Under the pieces are notes generated by a model, which was not told the origin of the DNA, did no database searches, and saw only the letters and a program-made list of their open reading frames with translations. Positions 11,006 through 21,619 of a stretch of DNA of 64,000 nucleotides are shown in pieces. Location of the stretch: NCBI GenBank assembly GCA_015179125.1, contig WHVA01000223.1, positions 62,001 through 126,000 of the forward strand, given 5' to 3'. A program made the position numbers and the translations under genes. Numbering within the stretch: the first letter of the stretch is position 1; every line of letters starts with the position of its first letter. This stretch comes from Gautieria morchelliformis. Lineage: Eukaryota > Basidiomycota > Agaricomycetes > Gomphales > Gomphaceae.

Positions 11006-11162
11006 CTGATTGTTCACCGGAGTATAATTTCTTAATTGGGTTCTCCATTAAAATAGTTTCAAAGCTTGCGCGTGCTTGTAAAGTCAAATCTCTGATTGAA
11101 CTTTAGAATTGTGTTTAACACCACAGTTTTACGTTTAGTTCAACAGGTTCCAAAACAAGGAG

Positions 11163-12044
11163 CTTGTTGTCCAATGAGAAGTTTGTTAACAAGAGACGCA
11201 ATATCCTGGCGCCAGTATCGTACATGGGACTAGAATGTTTCTATGAAGAAGGATTGGATTGTGATGCTGTCAGATGTCCTGATCAGCACGTGAGGATAGT
11301 GAAACATGCCTGCCACATGCACTGAGATCGTCACAGACCAAAAGGAGGATGGCGGCGGCATTAGTTGGAAAAAAAGCTAAGCTAATGTCAATGGGGAATG
11401 TGGCAGGTAAAAGCGAGGGTGCATCTGGTGTAGCCTCTCTCTGTGGAATCCCAGGAGACAAACGCCACAAAGGCACAGCCGGCGAGGCAGATCTACTAAG
11501 AGAGCGGCTTGTGGCTTGTGGCTTGTGGCTTGTCATTCAGTATAGTTGTTGGTTGTAGGCCACGGGTGACAAATACTTGAGGTCGTGCGTCATGCTGACC
11601 TGCCGAGCATCTGTCAGGGTGTTTCAATTTTACATGGCACACTGTCAAAAATGACTTGGCATCGTATCTAAAAGTGCATGTCAATGGTGTAAAGTAGAAG
11701 TAATAAACACAAACTTACCTGAGATACCAGACAGAGGTCATACTAAAACCTCAAATGTAGCTCAACGGTTGCTCAGCAGTCAAGTCAGCCCAGAAATAGA
11801 TGCAAGAACTTTGGTTGGTCCAAAAGCAATGCTGACCCACCAACATGATCTAGAGATTCAAAGACAACATCATGGGGCATAACGAAGAGGTTGAGTGGCC
11901 ATTTATACGTAATGTCACTGAGGTCCAGGACAGCCTTGCAAAGTATTTGTCACCAGTGGCCTATAACCACCCATAGCCACCCATGTTGGCACATACCCAG
12001 GGGCGCACGGTCCCATTTCAATTTGTCCCAAAATAATATATTTG
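11163..12044. other. non-coding / relic sequence
   Basis: Starts with the sequence that would follow the interrupted reductase frame. Later ORFs (for example 11349-11558) are lysine/glycine-rich without a recognised domain. GGCTTGTGGCTTGT short tandem repeats occur at 11503-11533. Confidence 0.35.
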
Positions 12045-12150
12045 TGCATTTTGACCATCATATATCATATATGCCTGCCTTGCCTCCACATATCTCATCA
12101 GAAAAACTCGAAGATGTGGCGCTAGCATGACTTGTGTGCATGCATTTTAC
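12045..12150 (+). repeat. dispersed repeat, copy 2
   Basis: Same about 85-bp segment as at 8740-8835 (CAGAAAAACTCGAAGA, GCTAGCATGACTTGTG), same orientation. Confidence 0.6.
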
Positions 12151-12189
12151 ATGTGTGCACGTCAAATAATTAAAGTGCAAATGGAGTAG

Positions 12190-12375
12190 CATACACGCAT
12201 GCATCATGCATCATCCGCCCGCACGCATCACCTGCCTGCATGCATCACACGCACACATCATCCACCCGCACGCATCACCCGCACACACCACCCACACACA
12301 CCACCCGCACGCACGCACCACCCGCACACACGCATCACCCGCATCACTGTGGGTGATGCAGGTGATGCAGGTAAT
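12190..12375 (+). repeat. CACGCATCACC-type simple repeat
   Basis: Imperfect tandem units of CGCATCACC / CACACACCACC, ending with GTGGGTGATGCAGGTGATGCAGG, which is partly complementary to the preceding units and could form a hairpin. Overlapping ORFs are His/Pro/Thr repeats only. Confidence 0.8.
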
Positions 12376-12599
12376 TTGGAAGCACAGTGCTAACTGCCTT
12401 GAATTTTCCCAACAAGATATAGATTGACATGAGTACCCATCATAATTTTCTATGCTATTCTAGTAGTGTTTAGCCCTCTTGGCCCCCTTCTGCTCACCTC
12501 CCACTACAAAACCATACCTCTTCCCAGCCTCTTCAAGCTGCTCTATCAGAAACAACACATCTACAACTTTGAGCTCAAAAGATACCTTCAGAGACTCCA

Positions 12600-12900
12600 G
12601 TGGTATCCTTGCGATGCGTGTAAGGGTGACATCAAGGCACTCCTCAGCCTCGAATCTGCTGGCAGAAAATCCCACCTGGTATAATGACCCGGTTCCAATT
12701 CCATCTCCGACTCCACTTTCAGAAATGATTCTGCTTCTGGCAGAACTTCCACCAGTTCTGTTCACTTCGCCAATTCCACTCCACTTTCTGACTTCCACTC
12801 TCAGAACAGTGTCCGAAGTCAAGCGACTCGTGTAATAGGTGACATCAAGGGTCGGTCAGGGGTCAGGGAGGTCGGGGGATGCAGGGTTCATGGCGGGTGC
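12600..12900 (+). repeat. dispersed repeat family R1, diverged copy
   Basis: Contains the family landmarks: a run of TTCCA/CTCCACTTTC/CCAGTTCTG around 12690-12810, then GTGACATCAAGGGT and GGTCAGGG repeats at 12840-12880. Better copies are at 14655-14900, 60700-60930 (minus) and 62880-63055. Confidence 0.4.
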
Positions 12901-13228
12901 CAAGCGTTGTTCCTGGCTGCAAAGTGTAGTATAATACGGGCTCGCTGACATTGGAGATCCTTAGACTTTTCTCTTCGGATTTTCCCTTGTCAGGTGAGAA
13001 TCCCCTCTCTTGTATACTCTGTTCATTTATACATACTTCATATTTCCCCTTGTCAGTCAGTTGTGTGGTAGTGTGATCTCCACAACAAGCTAGGGTTGCC
13101 CTTGATGGATGTGGATGATGGTAAAGATCAACTTGTTGTTATTGGAATCGACTCGCAATGTCTCAGAAAAATATACAGTATATGTAGCAACGGTAGCTAT
13201 GGGATTTTGGAGCGGAGCAGGATCTGGG

Positions 13229-14496
13229 TGTCATGACGCATTTATTTCCCATACTCACATACTCTGTCCTCCCATTCCTCACCCCACCTCCGTGTTCGCT
13301 CCGATCACCCGTGCCGTGTTCGGCGACTGATCTTCGCTGTTCACGCCATTCACCATAGCCAGGCCATCAAAGCATAATCAACGTCTTTGGACCAACTTGG
13401 TGGTTCATCACTGGTCCTATCACCTCCTCCGCTCAACCCTCTTTCGATGTTGTTCCTATGATCAGATTGTCACGACTCGTGTATTTCCTGCACCTAGTTA
13501 TCCCCATTTCCCCTTTCGCCACACCTCCTCCGCTTTCGCTCGGCTTCACCCCCCACTTCAACCACTCCTCCCCTATGTCCTCTCCGTTTGCCCTTCGTCA
13601 CATTCGCCAAACGACTATTCACTGCTCGCATCATTCGCCAGCAGGCATGCCATCAAACACGATCGACGTCCCCTATCCGGTTTGATGGCTTATCACTGGT
13701 CCCATCAGCTTCTCGATCCAACCCCTTTGGGTGTTCATATGGCCAGGATGTGTTCGCGGGATGTCCCGTCTGTAGGTCGTGTGGGATCAACCCAGTAGAC
13801 AAAGAGTCCGTGCAGGGTAGCATGGATGCAGGTCCCAAGACATGGTTTCGTACATAAGTGCATTCGCCACCTTTATTCTCCGTCGTTTCATGTTCGCACT
13901 CCCTCACTCTATTGTATGTTTATTCCATCTATTTCGTATCATGACTGTGCACCTCTATCCAACCCTAACTCACGACGGCCTCTTTCCTATTCACTGATAC
14001 CTTATGAGCATTCGATATAAGTAGTTTACATTCGCATGTATATTCCCCAGTTCAATTATCATACGTCATCCATCTTGTGCAAACTTGACCTCACTGTGAT
14101 CATCGTCTTGAGCCTTCTCCTGGAGATTTCTATCTTCAACCAGAAGAGGACTTAGGCATCACTGGTGAGTTCTCATACTTCATCTTCATTACCTTAGCCT
14201 TCGATCTATTTTCTGTGCTGTTGGCAAAGGGTTCTGAAGGAGAACCTTCGCCGGCGAAGGGATTGTCGCTACTTAGACAACCCTTCCGTGACACCTTGCA
14301 CGTTACATCGTCAAGTACCACAGGCTATTTCGCTACAACTGTAGATAGGGCGAGCTCCGTTCGGGCAGCCCTCTTATCCTGTGAACATTTGATGGTTCAC
14401 CTATTTGCCGAACGGCATACTTATTCGCACAAGTTATTTGGGCATTCGCTGTGTTCACTAATACACGATATTAACGCCTAAAAACCAATCTTGACA
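13229..14496 (+). mobile_element. solo LTR, family B, copy 1 (1268 bp)
   Basis: Starts TGTCATGAC, ends CCAATCTTGACA, with a perfect 5-bp target duplication CTGGG (13224-13228 and 14497-14501). The region from 13236 to about 14120 is highly similar to 63122-64000 in the same orientation. Compared with that copy, 58 bp are missing right after the start, between two TGTCATGA direct repeats, so slippage or recombination probably removed them. GATATAAGTAG near 14015 is a plausible TATA region. No internal retroelement genes accompany it. Confidence 0.88.
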
Positions 14497-14654
14497 CTGG
14501 GTTGGAATGGGGTTGAGCAATGGCATCAAGTCAATAGCCCTTACAGTAAGGTAAGATGCAATTGGGAACCGCCGGCCGGTTCTCACGCGTGAACTGTACA
14601 GTGGGTCCCTAAGGGGCCCACTGGTATTAGCTAAGCACTTATGTACATAGGTTA

Positions 14655-14900
14655 TTTACAGGGCCACAGGAAACTAATGTCAGGGGATGCCCCATTTTCC
14701 AGTTTTGACCCTGCTTCTGCTTCCAGAAGTACTCCTGCCAGTTCTGATCACATCATCTCTTCTGCTCCACTTCTGCACTTTTCTTTCAGGACAATGTCAG
14801 AAGCGATGCTGCCTGCTTAACACATGGCATCTAGGGTGGTAGTGTTTGGGCAGGTCAGGGGAGGGCAGGGTTGCCCTCCAAAGTTTTATTGCCTATAACA
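14655..14900 (+). repeat. dispersed repeat family R1 copy
   Basis: Shares GGGCCACAGG, TTTTCCAGTTTTGACCCTGC, AGTACTCCTGCCAGTTCTGA, GGGCAGGTCAGGGGAGGGCA and CCCTCCAAAGTTTTATTGCC with 62398-62425 and 62880-63055 (plus) and with the reverse complement of 60700-60930. The repeat runs into an HNH-like coding relic on the minus strand in at least one copy. Class unknown. Confidence 0.6.
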
Positions 14901-15412
14901 AGCTCATTGGTTAGTTTGTCTCTCATTACTTCAGGCTCAAGCCAGTCCCCAAAGGCATGCAAGAGAGCAGCTTCAACAAGCAATCTATTATTTTGCTTTT
15001 GCCCAACACCAGGAGCAGCACAGATCCGTTTCACCACTCCACTATGCACTGAGCGCTATACTTATAATTATAATCCCTACAAATTCAGCTCCGAACTCCT
15101 TGTCTGGACGTCCATGTCTCTCGATCAATTAACCAGAACTGGGACCGATGAAAAACAGCCACGGTCATCGCCAGCCTCAGTCCTGCTTTCAAGTACCCTC
15201 CGCCACTAGCCTGAGGGTTTGCTCGACATGGTTTTGACATTTATACATTCCAGAAGGCTAGTAGGAAAAATTTAAAGTGTGCGTGGGTCCGGAATTCACG
15301 ATAGGTTACAGATACGGCTACGGCACTGGTGGCGAAAATTCGTTAAACATAAATTTATATTGTTAGCTTTGGACTTGGTCCTGACCTTAACTCAAGAACG
15401 GGACAAGTAGAT
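14901..15412. other. non-coding; short minus ORF
   Basis: The minus-strand ORF 14855-15049 contains VIGNK next to the R1 repeat, as does the HNH-like relic at 62071-62442, so it may belong to the same decayed element. Nothing else recognised. Confidence 0.3.
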
Positions 15413-16240
15413 TCAACGACGATGAATTCGAGTAATCTCAGTGGCACAGTCAGACCCCCGACCCTGAACTCCAGAGATCCAGGGCGTATCCATTTCAGTG
15501 ACGATCTGAGGCATATCAGTCATGCTTGTAAGTCTTGGTTGGAGGAGACGTGTCGTTGCATGTCCTTGACCTGCGGCAGCTTGTCGCCCTAGGCATGTAG
15601 GTGTGGATCTGACACTGTTTAACCCTGAGTGGGTGGTTATTGGCGTGCCCGTATTTGACCTAGACCTTGATTTCAATCGATGTCTTCTGTCCCTCACCGC
15701 GGTCTGAGTGCGCGCATAAGGCTGAGCCTGATCATTGGCCCCGCCACGCACATCACCTCGCTCAAGAACATCGCGTGCTACGAAAAATGGAATGGAAGAG
15801 ATTGTGTCAGAGGTAGTACTGCGAGGGATCACGTAAGAGCCGTTCAGCTACGTACCACACTCAAACCCACGCCGTGTTCCATCCCCTCCATCCCCACCGG
15901 AGTTGTTGCCTTCAATTTTCCTCCCCCTCTCCTTCTCCCTCCCCTGTTCCCTTGTAAAATTACCATTGCTTTGTCCCATATTTCTAAATGCCCTTATCTC
16001 TTGACAGTGTGCATAGTCAAGCTTGGGGGGGAACGCAATGGCGGCCATGAATGGACTATAATGAGCGGGGAGCCTGCGATGTGGTGCCGGCGCCGCCATG
16101 CAAGGGGAGGTGGGGATGGTGGACAAAAGAGAGGAAGAGGGACGTCCGGATGTCAGGTGCACATATCCACGTCTTTTAGTCCACCTTCTATACTTGCGCT
16201 TGACATCGAAATTGCAGAAAGGGAGGAATGTTAGAACCAT
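15413..16240 (-). CDS. hypothetical protein with HYxPFMAA motif (model uncertain)
   Basis: Two minus-strand open segments (15848-16240 and 15413-15832) probably belong to one spliced gene. The first contains LPAHYSPFMAAIAFPPKLD, clearly related to THYNPFMAAVVHPPELAHQ in the hypothetical protein at 18840-19688. Both have a basic N-terminal start before the motif. No known domain is recognised. Exon junctions and the start at 16240 are not fixed. It may be a diverged paralogue or a pseudogene. Confidence 0.35.
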
Positions 16241-18390
16241 GAGGGAAGTCTAGCGAAGGACACAGCAAAGGGTAGGAGGAATGGTGAAAGGGACATGATG
16301 AGCTGTGGTTTTGAGGCATCGAGTGAGGGGATAAGATCTGGCTATGGGTATGCGGGCGGGCGAGCAAGCAGGTGTGGCGGGCAGGCAGATATGTGATATC
16401 ATCATGGTGGCATGTGTATTAGGCGTAGCTGTCCCTCCCGTCACTCATACTGTATGGCAGAGATCAAGTGGTGTGCTGTGGCGAAGAATAACTGGGGGTT
16501 GATATGCATCAAAATCTCAGCCCAGTGCTGTTTTGGCTTGTTTAATGGGTTGCCAGGCGAATCTTACAATTGAAACATTGCGATAACAACTATCCTACTA
16601 AAGATCAAACCGGGACTTCGATATGTGGGACCTCCTGGCATTTGTTTGTGTCGTGGCTGGCGTCCACAGCTTCGGGACCGTCTTTGGTGACTGCCAGTAG
16701 CACAGCAATGACCTTACTGAGGAGCTCCCGCACAGCCAGTCAGACTGGCAAGCATGACGCGCTTATAATGGGGGATGACGCCTAGGTAGGCACACACGCG
16801 CCGGTGTCAGATCTGAAGGATATGGTTGTCAAGTTCGACCTATGCCGCGGGAGCTTTGCCGGCGCCAGGACATCTCAGCCTAAGTTAGTGAGTCAGCTTG
16901 GCAGGAGGGCGACGAGTGGCAGGAGGACAGTAATATATCAAAATATTTCCTTTCCTTTCCGCCTTCCGAGCATAAGAGAGAGGAAGCAAAGGAGGCTGAG
17001 CACATTATACAAGTGATCGGTAAATCACTGGCCCACAGTTCTGCAACTGTGTGATATTACTATAGTCGATGCTTCTAATCAGAGCTTCGGGGCGTGTAAG
17101 CAATTTCTTCAAATAATAAGAATCAAATGCAATGATCAAACCGCTGCAGAGCCCGACTCGCGGCCATATGATCTAACGCAGACTAAGAGACCCAGCCCGC
17201 GCTTGGCCTGAGGTGGTGTGAATACATGTGAATGGGGGCGTGAACATGCTTCCTTATAGATTGTATCCTGTGCTGTGTATGTTATACGCATGCACAACAA
17301 TCACATTGTGAGAGGACAAGACTGGCAAACCTACAAATTGACAGATATGGGGCGAAGATGACCCTGACTGCTTGGGGATGCATCGACACAGTACAGCATG
17401 TGACACAGAGTAAGATGTGAAGCTGCTGGACCATATCGGAAGATCTTCAGAGATAATCTACGCACATCTTTGCCGTAAACGAGTCCGAAGGTGGGTAACC
17501 AAACTCCTGAACATAGTAGCATGAAATCACGAGCTGTGAGAAGAAACAGCAGAGGGTGACGAGGTATACAGACCTGAATCAATCAATATCCAGGCCAACA
17601 CAAGAGTGAGCACATCAAGGAGACTTAGAGAAAAGGTACCTTGTGTTGCTGAGAAACGTTTAGTAAACTCCTCGCGGGGAGCGATTTCCTTGAAGTAGAA
17701 GCGAAAAAGGGAAAGTGTAGAGTGTGTGAACTTTGGGATGAGACAATGTCCTATGGCCCATAGCAGTCACTTCAGCCTCGACCATTCCGATATCTGAGCA
17801 CCCTCATGCTAACACCCCAGTCACCGGTTCAAGCTCTGAAGTACCCTGAGGAGGCTCTGGAGGCTGAGCACTGAGCAATTAGTCCACCAGTCTGCACATA
17901 GAACAATAGGCTCAGGAAAAGCGTGATGCAGGCCCTCATACCGTGACTGTACAGCACAACTTGGCTCAACACTCCAGACATGATGCGCACCTGTGCAACC
18001 TCTGTATTCTCCTGCCAGACACCCGAAGTGCATCCTTTGCGTCCGAACTGTCGCATCACAGGCCGGAGCCAGGATTGGTCGCTGAGGACTCGAAAGCACG
18101 CCTACGGCTCTGTAACCTGATATTCTCAGTCATCGGGACGCTCTGACACCTGGTCATCGACCTCAAGTTCTTCTGCGATCACGCATGATAACTGGGATCC
18201 CTTTGCGGCTGATGAAACTGAGGTGAGCCACAAAGTCTACACATCCTCAACTTTCGGTCTCCAGCCTACTCCTTACACAGAAGCGCTTGCGAGTGAGTGG
18301 TAGTGCTGGGAGAAAAAGCCAGAGCCTTAGCTAAGCAGACCTATGCGACGCCAGAACAAATATATAAAGACGGCGGCCACGCATCCGTCA
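16241..18390. other. no supported gene
   Basis: About 2.1 kb with scattered ORFs of 60-92 codons and several intron-like GTRAGT sites but no recognisable domain. A decayed multi-exon gene is possible. Confidence 0.35.
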
Positions 18391-18741
18391 TCAATCAAAT
18401 CTAAAAATAAACGAGTTGGCACCGGAACTTTTTGCGTCTCTTCTCACTGCTGACATGGCCAACCACGTCATCATAAGAAGTACCCGAGGTGCTCTGGCAG
18501 ACAGTACTTTCAATGCCAGGCCCTCCACCAGTGTCCAGCCTCCATGCCACCCTGCCGGTGGCATGGAGAGCATGTACGTATACCCCACCCCCAAGATCAC
18601 TGGCATGTTGATAATGCCTAGGTGAAAGCGGACGATGCGGTACATTATTATGTAGGCAATTATTGCATCCGACAAGCGACCTCTCCCAGAGTATATCGGA
18701 GTCAGAGTCGCTAGCCCATCAGACATTGTTAAAAAGAACAC
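18391..18741 (-). CDS. membrane-protein-like fragment
   Basis: A 116-codon ORF with hydrophobic segments (AIIAYIIMYRIV; LGIINMPVILGVGYTYML; VLLMMTWLAMSAV) ending in a basic tail RRD. The pattern loosely resembles the C-terminal end of the large basidiomycete multi-pass DUF6534-type family. Upstream exons expected for such a gene were not found, because the next gene begins 100 bp away. Probably a relic or a chance hydrophobic ORF. Confidence 0.25.
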   Translation of the reverse strand: MFFLTMSDGLATLTPIYSGRGRLSDAIIAYIIMYRIVRFHLGIINMPVILGVGYTYMLSMPPAGWHGGWTLVEGLALKVLSARAPRVLLMMTWLAMSAVRRDAKSSGANSFIFRFD

Positions 18742-18839
18742 TCGATCGCTTCAGTGTGATCGACCCCTTTGGACGCTATTCGTTCAGCTTGGCGTCACAG
18801 GGGAGACTTATCTACAGCATATATTTAGGTGTCGCAATA

Positions 18840-19688
18840 TTATTGAGGATTGCAGTAAGGACAACATGTCCTCTGGGTGACAGCAGGGTAGAGTGCGTGG
18901 ACGGTATTCGTCACTGGTGCACCTGTTTCAACTACTGGGAATGTAGAGCGTGACCGCCTCACACCTCTCGGGGAAATAGCATAAGGAGAGGTGGTCGCCT
19001 CCCGCCACGCTTTGTTGCCGGGCAAGTCAGAGACTCTGTGACGGGATGTCGCTGAACCTCTGTCAGGCACAATATGGGTGGGAGGAGTGACTGTAGAAGA
19101 TGTTGGCGTCGCTTTAACTGTGTTGCCAGTGGCACCATTTGAGGAGACCACCCCCAGACGCCATTTTTTGATCCTTTCCACCGTGGCAGTGTCCACCGCT
19201 ATTTCCTCTGCGCTACGGGTCCCAACTTCCTCCGGCTCAAAGCCATCATCTAAATCGATAATAGCGAACCGCTCTGGAAATACGTCATCACGACAGAAAT
19301 CAAACGAAACAGTCACAGACTCACCTTTAGATCTAACCTGCGTTATATCTGGACTTTTGTCGCTTTCAGCGTAACGGGATGGTCCTGCGGCTTGACTTTC
19401 TTGTGCTATAATGTTTGACCTGAGAGACTCGAAGTAGGATTTTGCCTCCTCAAGACGCTGATGGGCAAGTTCGGGGGGATGTACCACAGCAGCCATAAAC
19501 GGATTGTAGTGCGTGCCACCGGGGCGCAAGTTGTGCAAAGATTTGGCGTGTCTGAAAGACTGTCGTGGCGAGCGCGATGTCGTGTCTGCGACGTAATTTG
19601 ACACACCAGTCGTCGTAACAGCAGCAACCTCGATAGATGGGTTGTCCTTCGACTTCAATTTACGAAACTTGATGGAAAAACTCGGCAT
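18840..19688 (-). CDS. hypothetical protein, HYxPFMAA family
   Basis: Single open frame; starting at ATG 19688 gives MPSFSIKFRKLKSK and 282 residues. The start is preferred over the longer ORF (to 19823) because a TATA box lies 93 bp upstream of it and the extra N-terminus overlaps that promoter. The protein has a basic N-terminus, serine/arginine-rich linkers, the motif THYNPFMAAVVHPPELA, an acidic segment IIDLDDGFEPEEVGTRSAEE and a C-terminal CCPYC. No known domain is recognised. A related protein lies 3 kb away (15413-16240). Confidence 0.55.
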   Translation of the reverse strand: MPSFSIKFRKLKSKDNPSIEVAAVTTTGVSNYVADTTSRSPRQSFRHAKSLHNLRPGGTHYNPFMAAVVHPPELAHQRLEEAKSYFESLRSNIIAQESQAAGPSRYAESDKSPDITQVRSKGESVTVSFDFCRDDVFPERFAIIDLDDGFEPEEVGTRSAEEIAVDTATVERIKKWRLGVVSSNGATGNTVKATPTSSTVTPPTHIVPDRGSATSRHRVSDLPGNKAWREATTSPYAISPRGVRRSRSTFPVVETGAPVTNTVHALYPAVTQRTCCPYCNPQ

Positions 19689-19779
19689 GGTGAAGTTCCG
19701 TGGTGGGCCCAAGAAATGAGGAAATCTTTTAGTTGTACCGATGGAGAAATGGTTAGGGGAAAGCAGAGCAGGAAAGAGA

Positions 19780-19787
19780 TTTATAAA
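19780..19787 (-). promoter_or_regulatory. TATA box for the 18840-19688 gene
   Basis: TTTATAAA on the minus strand, 93 bp upstream of the chosen ATG at 19688. Confidence 0.5.
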
Positions 19788-19829
19788 GTAGCGGTGCCAC
19801 CCGTGAGAAAAATATCTCGACAAAAGCAG

Positions 19830-20990
19830 ATCAGGAAAGCGAGTTTATGAGTTTCCACTTTGTATTTTCCAGTGTTCAAATCAAAGATTAATGTGGGCAA
19901 AATTTCGTGTCGGAACAATGGACTACTTGACGCATTCATTGAGGCACAAGGAATGGGCGCCTATTCACATTAGTGACCAGTGGACCCACCATCAACAGAA
20001 ATTTTTTTCCATACATTCCTACGGTTCAACGGGTATATTGAAACACATCGACTTCCAGGTCCCGTCGACGTTGACCTTCCTTCAGAAAGCTGTTGCTCAA
20101 GGCTCACCGGCATCTCAAATGCCTTTGATTCATCGATCCTGATTGCTTTCCACCAGAGCCACACTCGCATTGACTGCCGTAATTGATAAAGTCAGGCTTA
20201 CCTAGTTACCCTGCATTAATGGCACCCTCGCGCGGCCTGTCGCTATTAGTGAGTGTTCAAGCTAGCTGACTCGTGTTATGCCAGTTCTGAGCAAAGGAGC
20301 TTGACGGCAGTGGGCATAAGACTTACTTGTAGTCTTGTACAGGAGAGAACTGGAAGCGACTCCTAGTAAAGGCAGGCATGTTGGAGAGGTGGGTAATATA
20401 ATGTAAGTTAAACGGCACCAAGCTCAGCTAGATTCAAGAAAGAATCTAGGAACACCCGTAACATTTGTAAACAAATAATGTCTCACGATACATTGACAAC
20501 AAGCCTGGTGGAACGGCCAGATAACATTGGGCCGGCAGGGTACATATGTACCTTGCAAAAATAGAGTAACGGAGTATATCTCGCTCTTGGTTGTGTCGTC
20601 GCACACGAGTTCTACTGCCAGCGCCAGTTGGAGTTCTTCAAGACCGCGCAGAACACGAATAAGAGCCGATCTTGGTGCCCGAGCACCAGTATTGAGGCAT
20701 AATAATGCCTCCCAGGAATACCTTCATTCACTGTCTCTATTCTGCACAGTCATCTTTATTAGGAACAGGGTGGCGACTATATTTGTGTAGTTAGCGTGGA
20801 CCATAAGCGCTTGCATGTCGAGAATACAATTCTGTTCTCCGACAACTAGCCGACGGCAAGCTGCATAAAGTTGAGACCCATACTATTGAATATCGAGTTT
20901 ATATGCCCATCAGAACCTAGGCTAACCCTGCATGCCTCCGTCATCATGACGATGATGCCCGAGGCAAATGAGTAAGGGGGCAGTGCGCCC
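19830..20990. other. intergenic, nothing recognised
   Basis: ORFs of 60-87 codons occur on both strands. A short local inverted pair GGTACATATGTACC occurs at 20539-20552. No gene supported. Confidence 0.4.
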
Positions 20991-20996
20991 AAGGCG

Positions 20997-21003
20997 TATA
21001 AAA
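20997..21003 (+). promoter_or_regulatory. TATA box of cupin-like secreted protein
   Basis: TATAAAA, 41 bp upstream of the ATG at 21044; the context GCGTATAAAATGC is a strong TATA sequence. Confidence 0.5.
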
Positions 21004-21043
21004 TGCAGCGATACATACGTTGCCAATCAAGTGCGGTTTTCCA

Positions 21044-21619
21044 ATGGTACGTCGTAGCGTCTGCATACTCTCTGCTCTGCTTTTCCCCCTCTACGCGATA
21101 TGCGGGTCTGGAGCGGCGGCTCAGTTCCATGTGAACACCCTCGTGGGCGTGAACGGGGCGTCGACAATACAGTGCTGGACGGTAGACCCTCCGTTCACTA
21201 TTTCGACACAGGCTGGTACGGTCGGGGCGAAGATCCAAAGCATCGGCAATTCGTCCGGAAGCACAATCGTGTTCTTCAATGAGACCGCTGCTACAAACGC
21301 AGGGTTGCACCCCGCACCAGCGCCACAGTGAGATCTTCCTGGTCGCGCGTGATATTCCGTCATTGCCAGCTCACGCTGCTGGGCTCGTTACAGATGGGTT
21401 CTCGTCCTAAAAGGCCACGGTCTAGTTATATTGCCCACGACTAATGCGACTCTCGAGTTGGATACGGGGACCATCATCATTGCAAACGACACGAAAGAAA
21501 TGTCCAGTCTTGGCCACAACACCAAATGGTCAGCAGGCAGCGTGGCGGTGCAGCTACCTTTTCAAGGGGGCAGAGTACCGAACCACACAGTTGTGAATTA
21601 TGGTCCTTGTGCTAAGTGA
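21044..21619 (+). CDS. small secreted cupin-like protein
   Basis: Two exons, 21044-21327 and 21394-21619, joined by a 66-bp GT-AG intron, give 169 residues. The first about 27 residues form a signal peptide ending AAA-QFHV. Recognisable features of a basidiomycete secreted family with a cupin-like beta barrel are STIQCWTVDPPFTISTQAGTVG, then PAPQWVLVLKGHGLVILPT across the splice junction, and GTIIIANDTKEMSSLGH. The protein ends VPNHTVVNYGPCAK. The start at 21044 is the first ATG after the TATA box. Function is unknown; such proteins are usually extracellular and often induced. Confidence 0.75.

Larger units (their letters stand above)
9489..11157 (+). mobile_element. solo LTR, family A, copy 1 (1669 bp)
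   Basis: Begins TGTTAGGGATCATCC and ends GGTTCCAAAACA (TG...CA). It is flanked by a perfect 5-bp target duplication AGGAG (9484-9488 and 11158-11162). It is homologous along its length to the reverse complement of 42122-43600, also flanked by a 5-bp duplication. No coding sequence or second LTR is attached, so it is a solo LTR left by recombination. It interrupts the reductase fragment. Confidence 0.92.

Noticed and set aside
20846..21310. 154-codon minus-strand ORF
   Set aside because: Antisense to the spliced cupin-like secreted protein, which has promoter, signal peptide and intron support.
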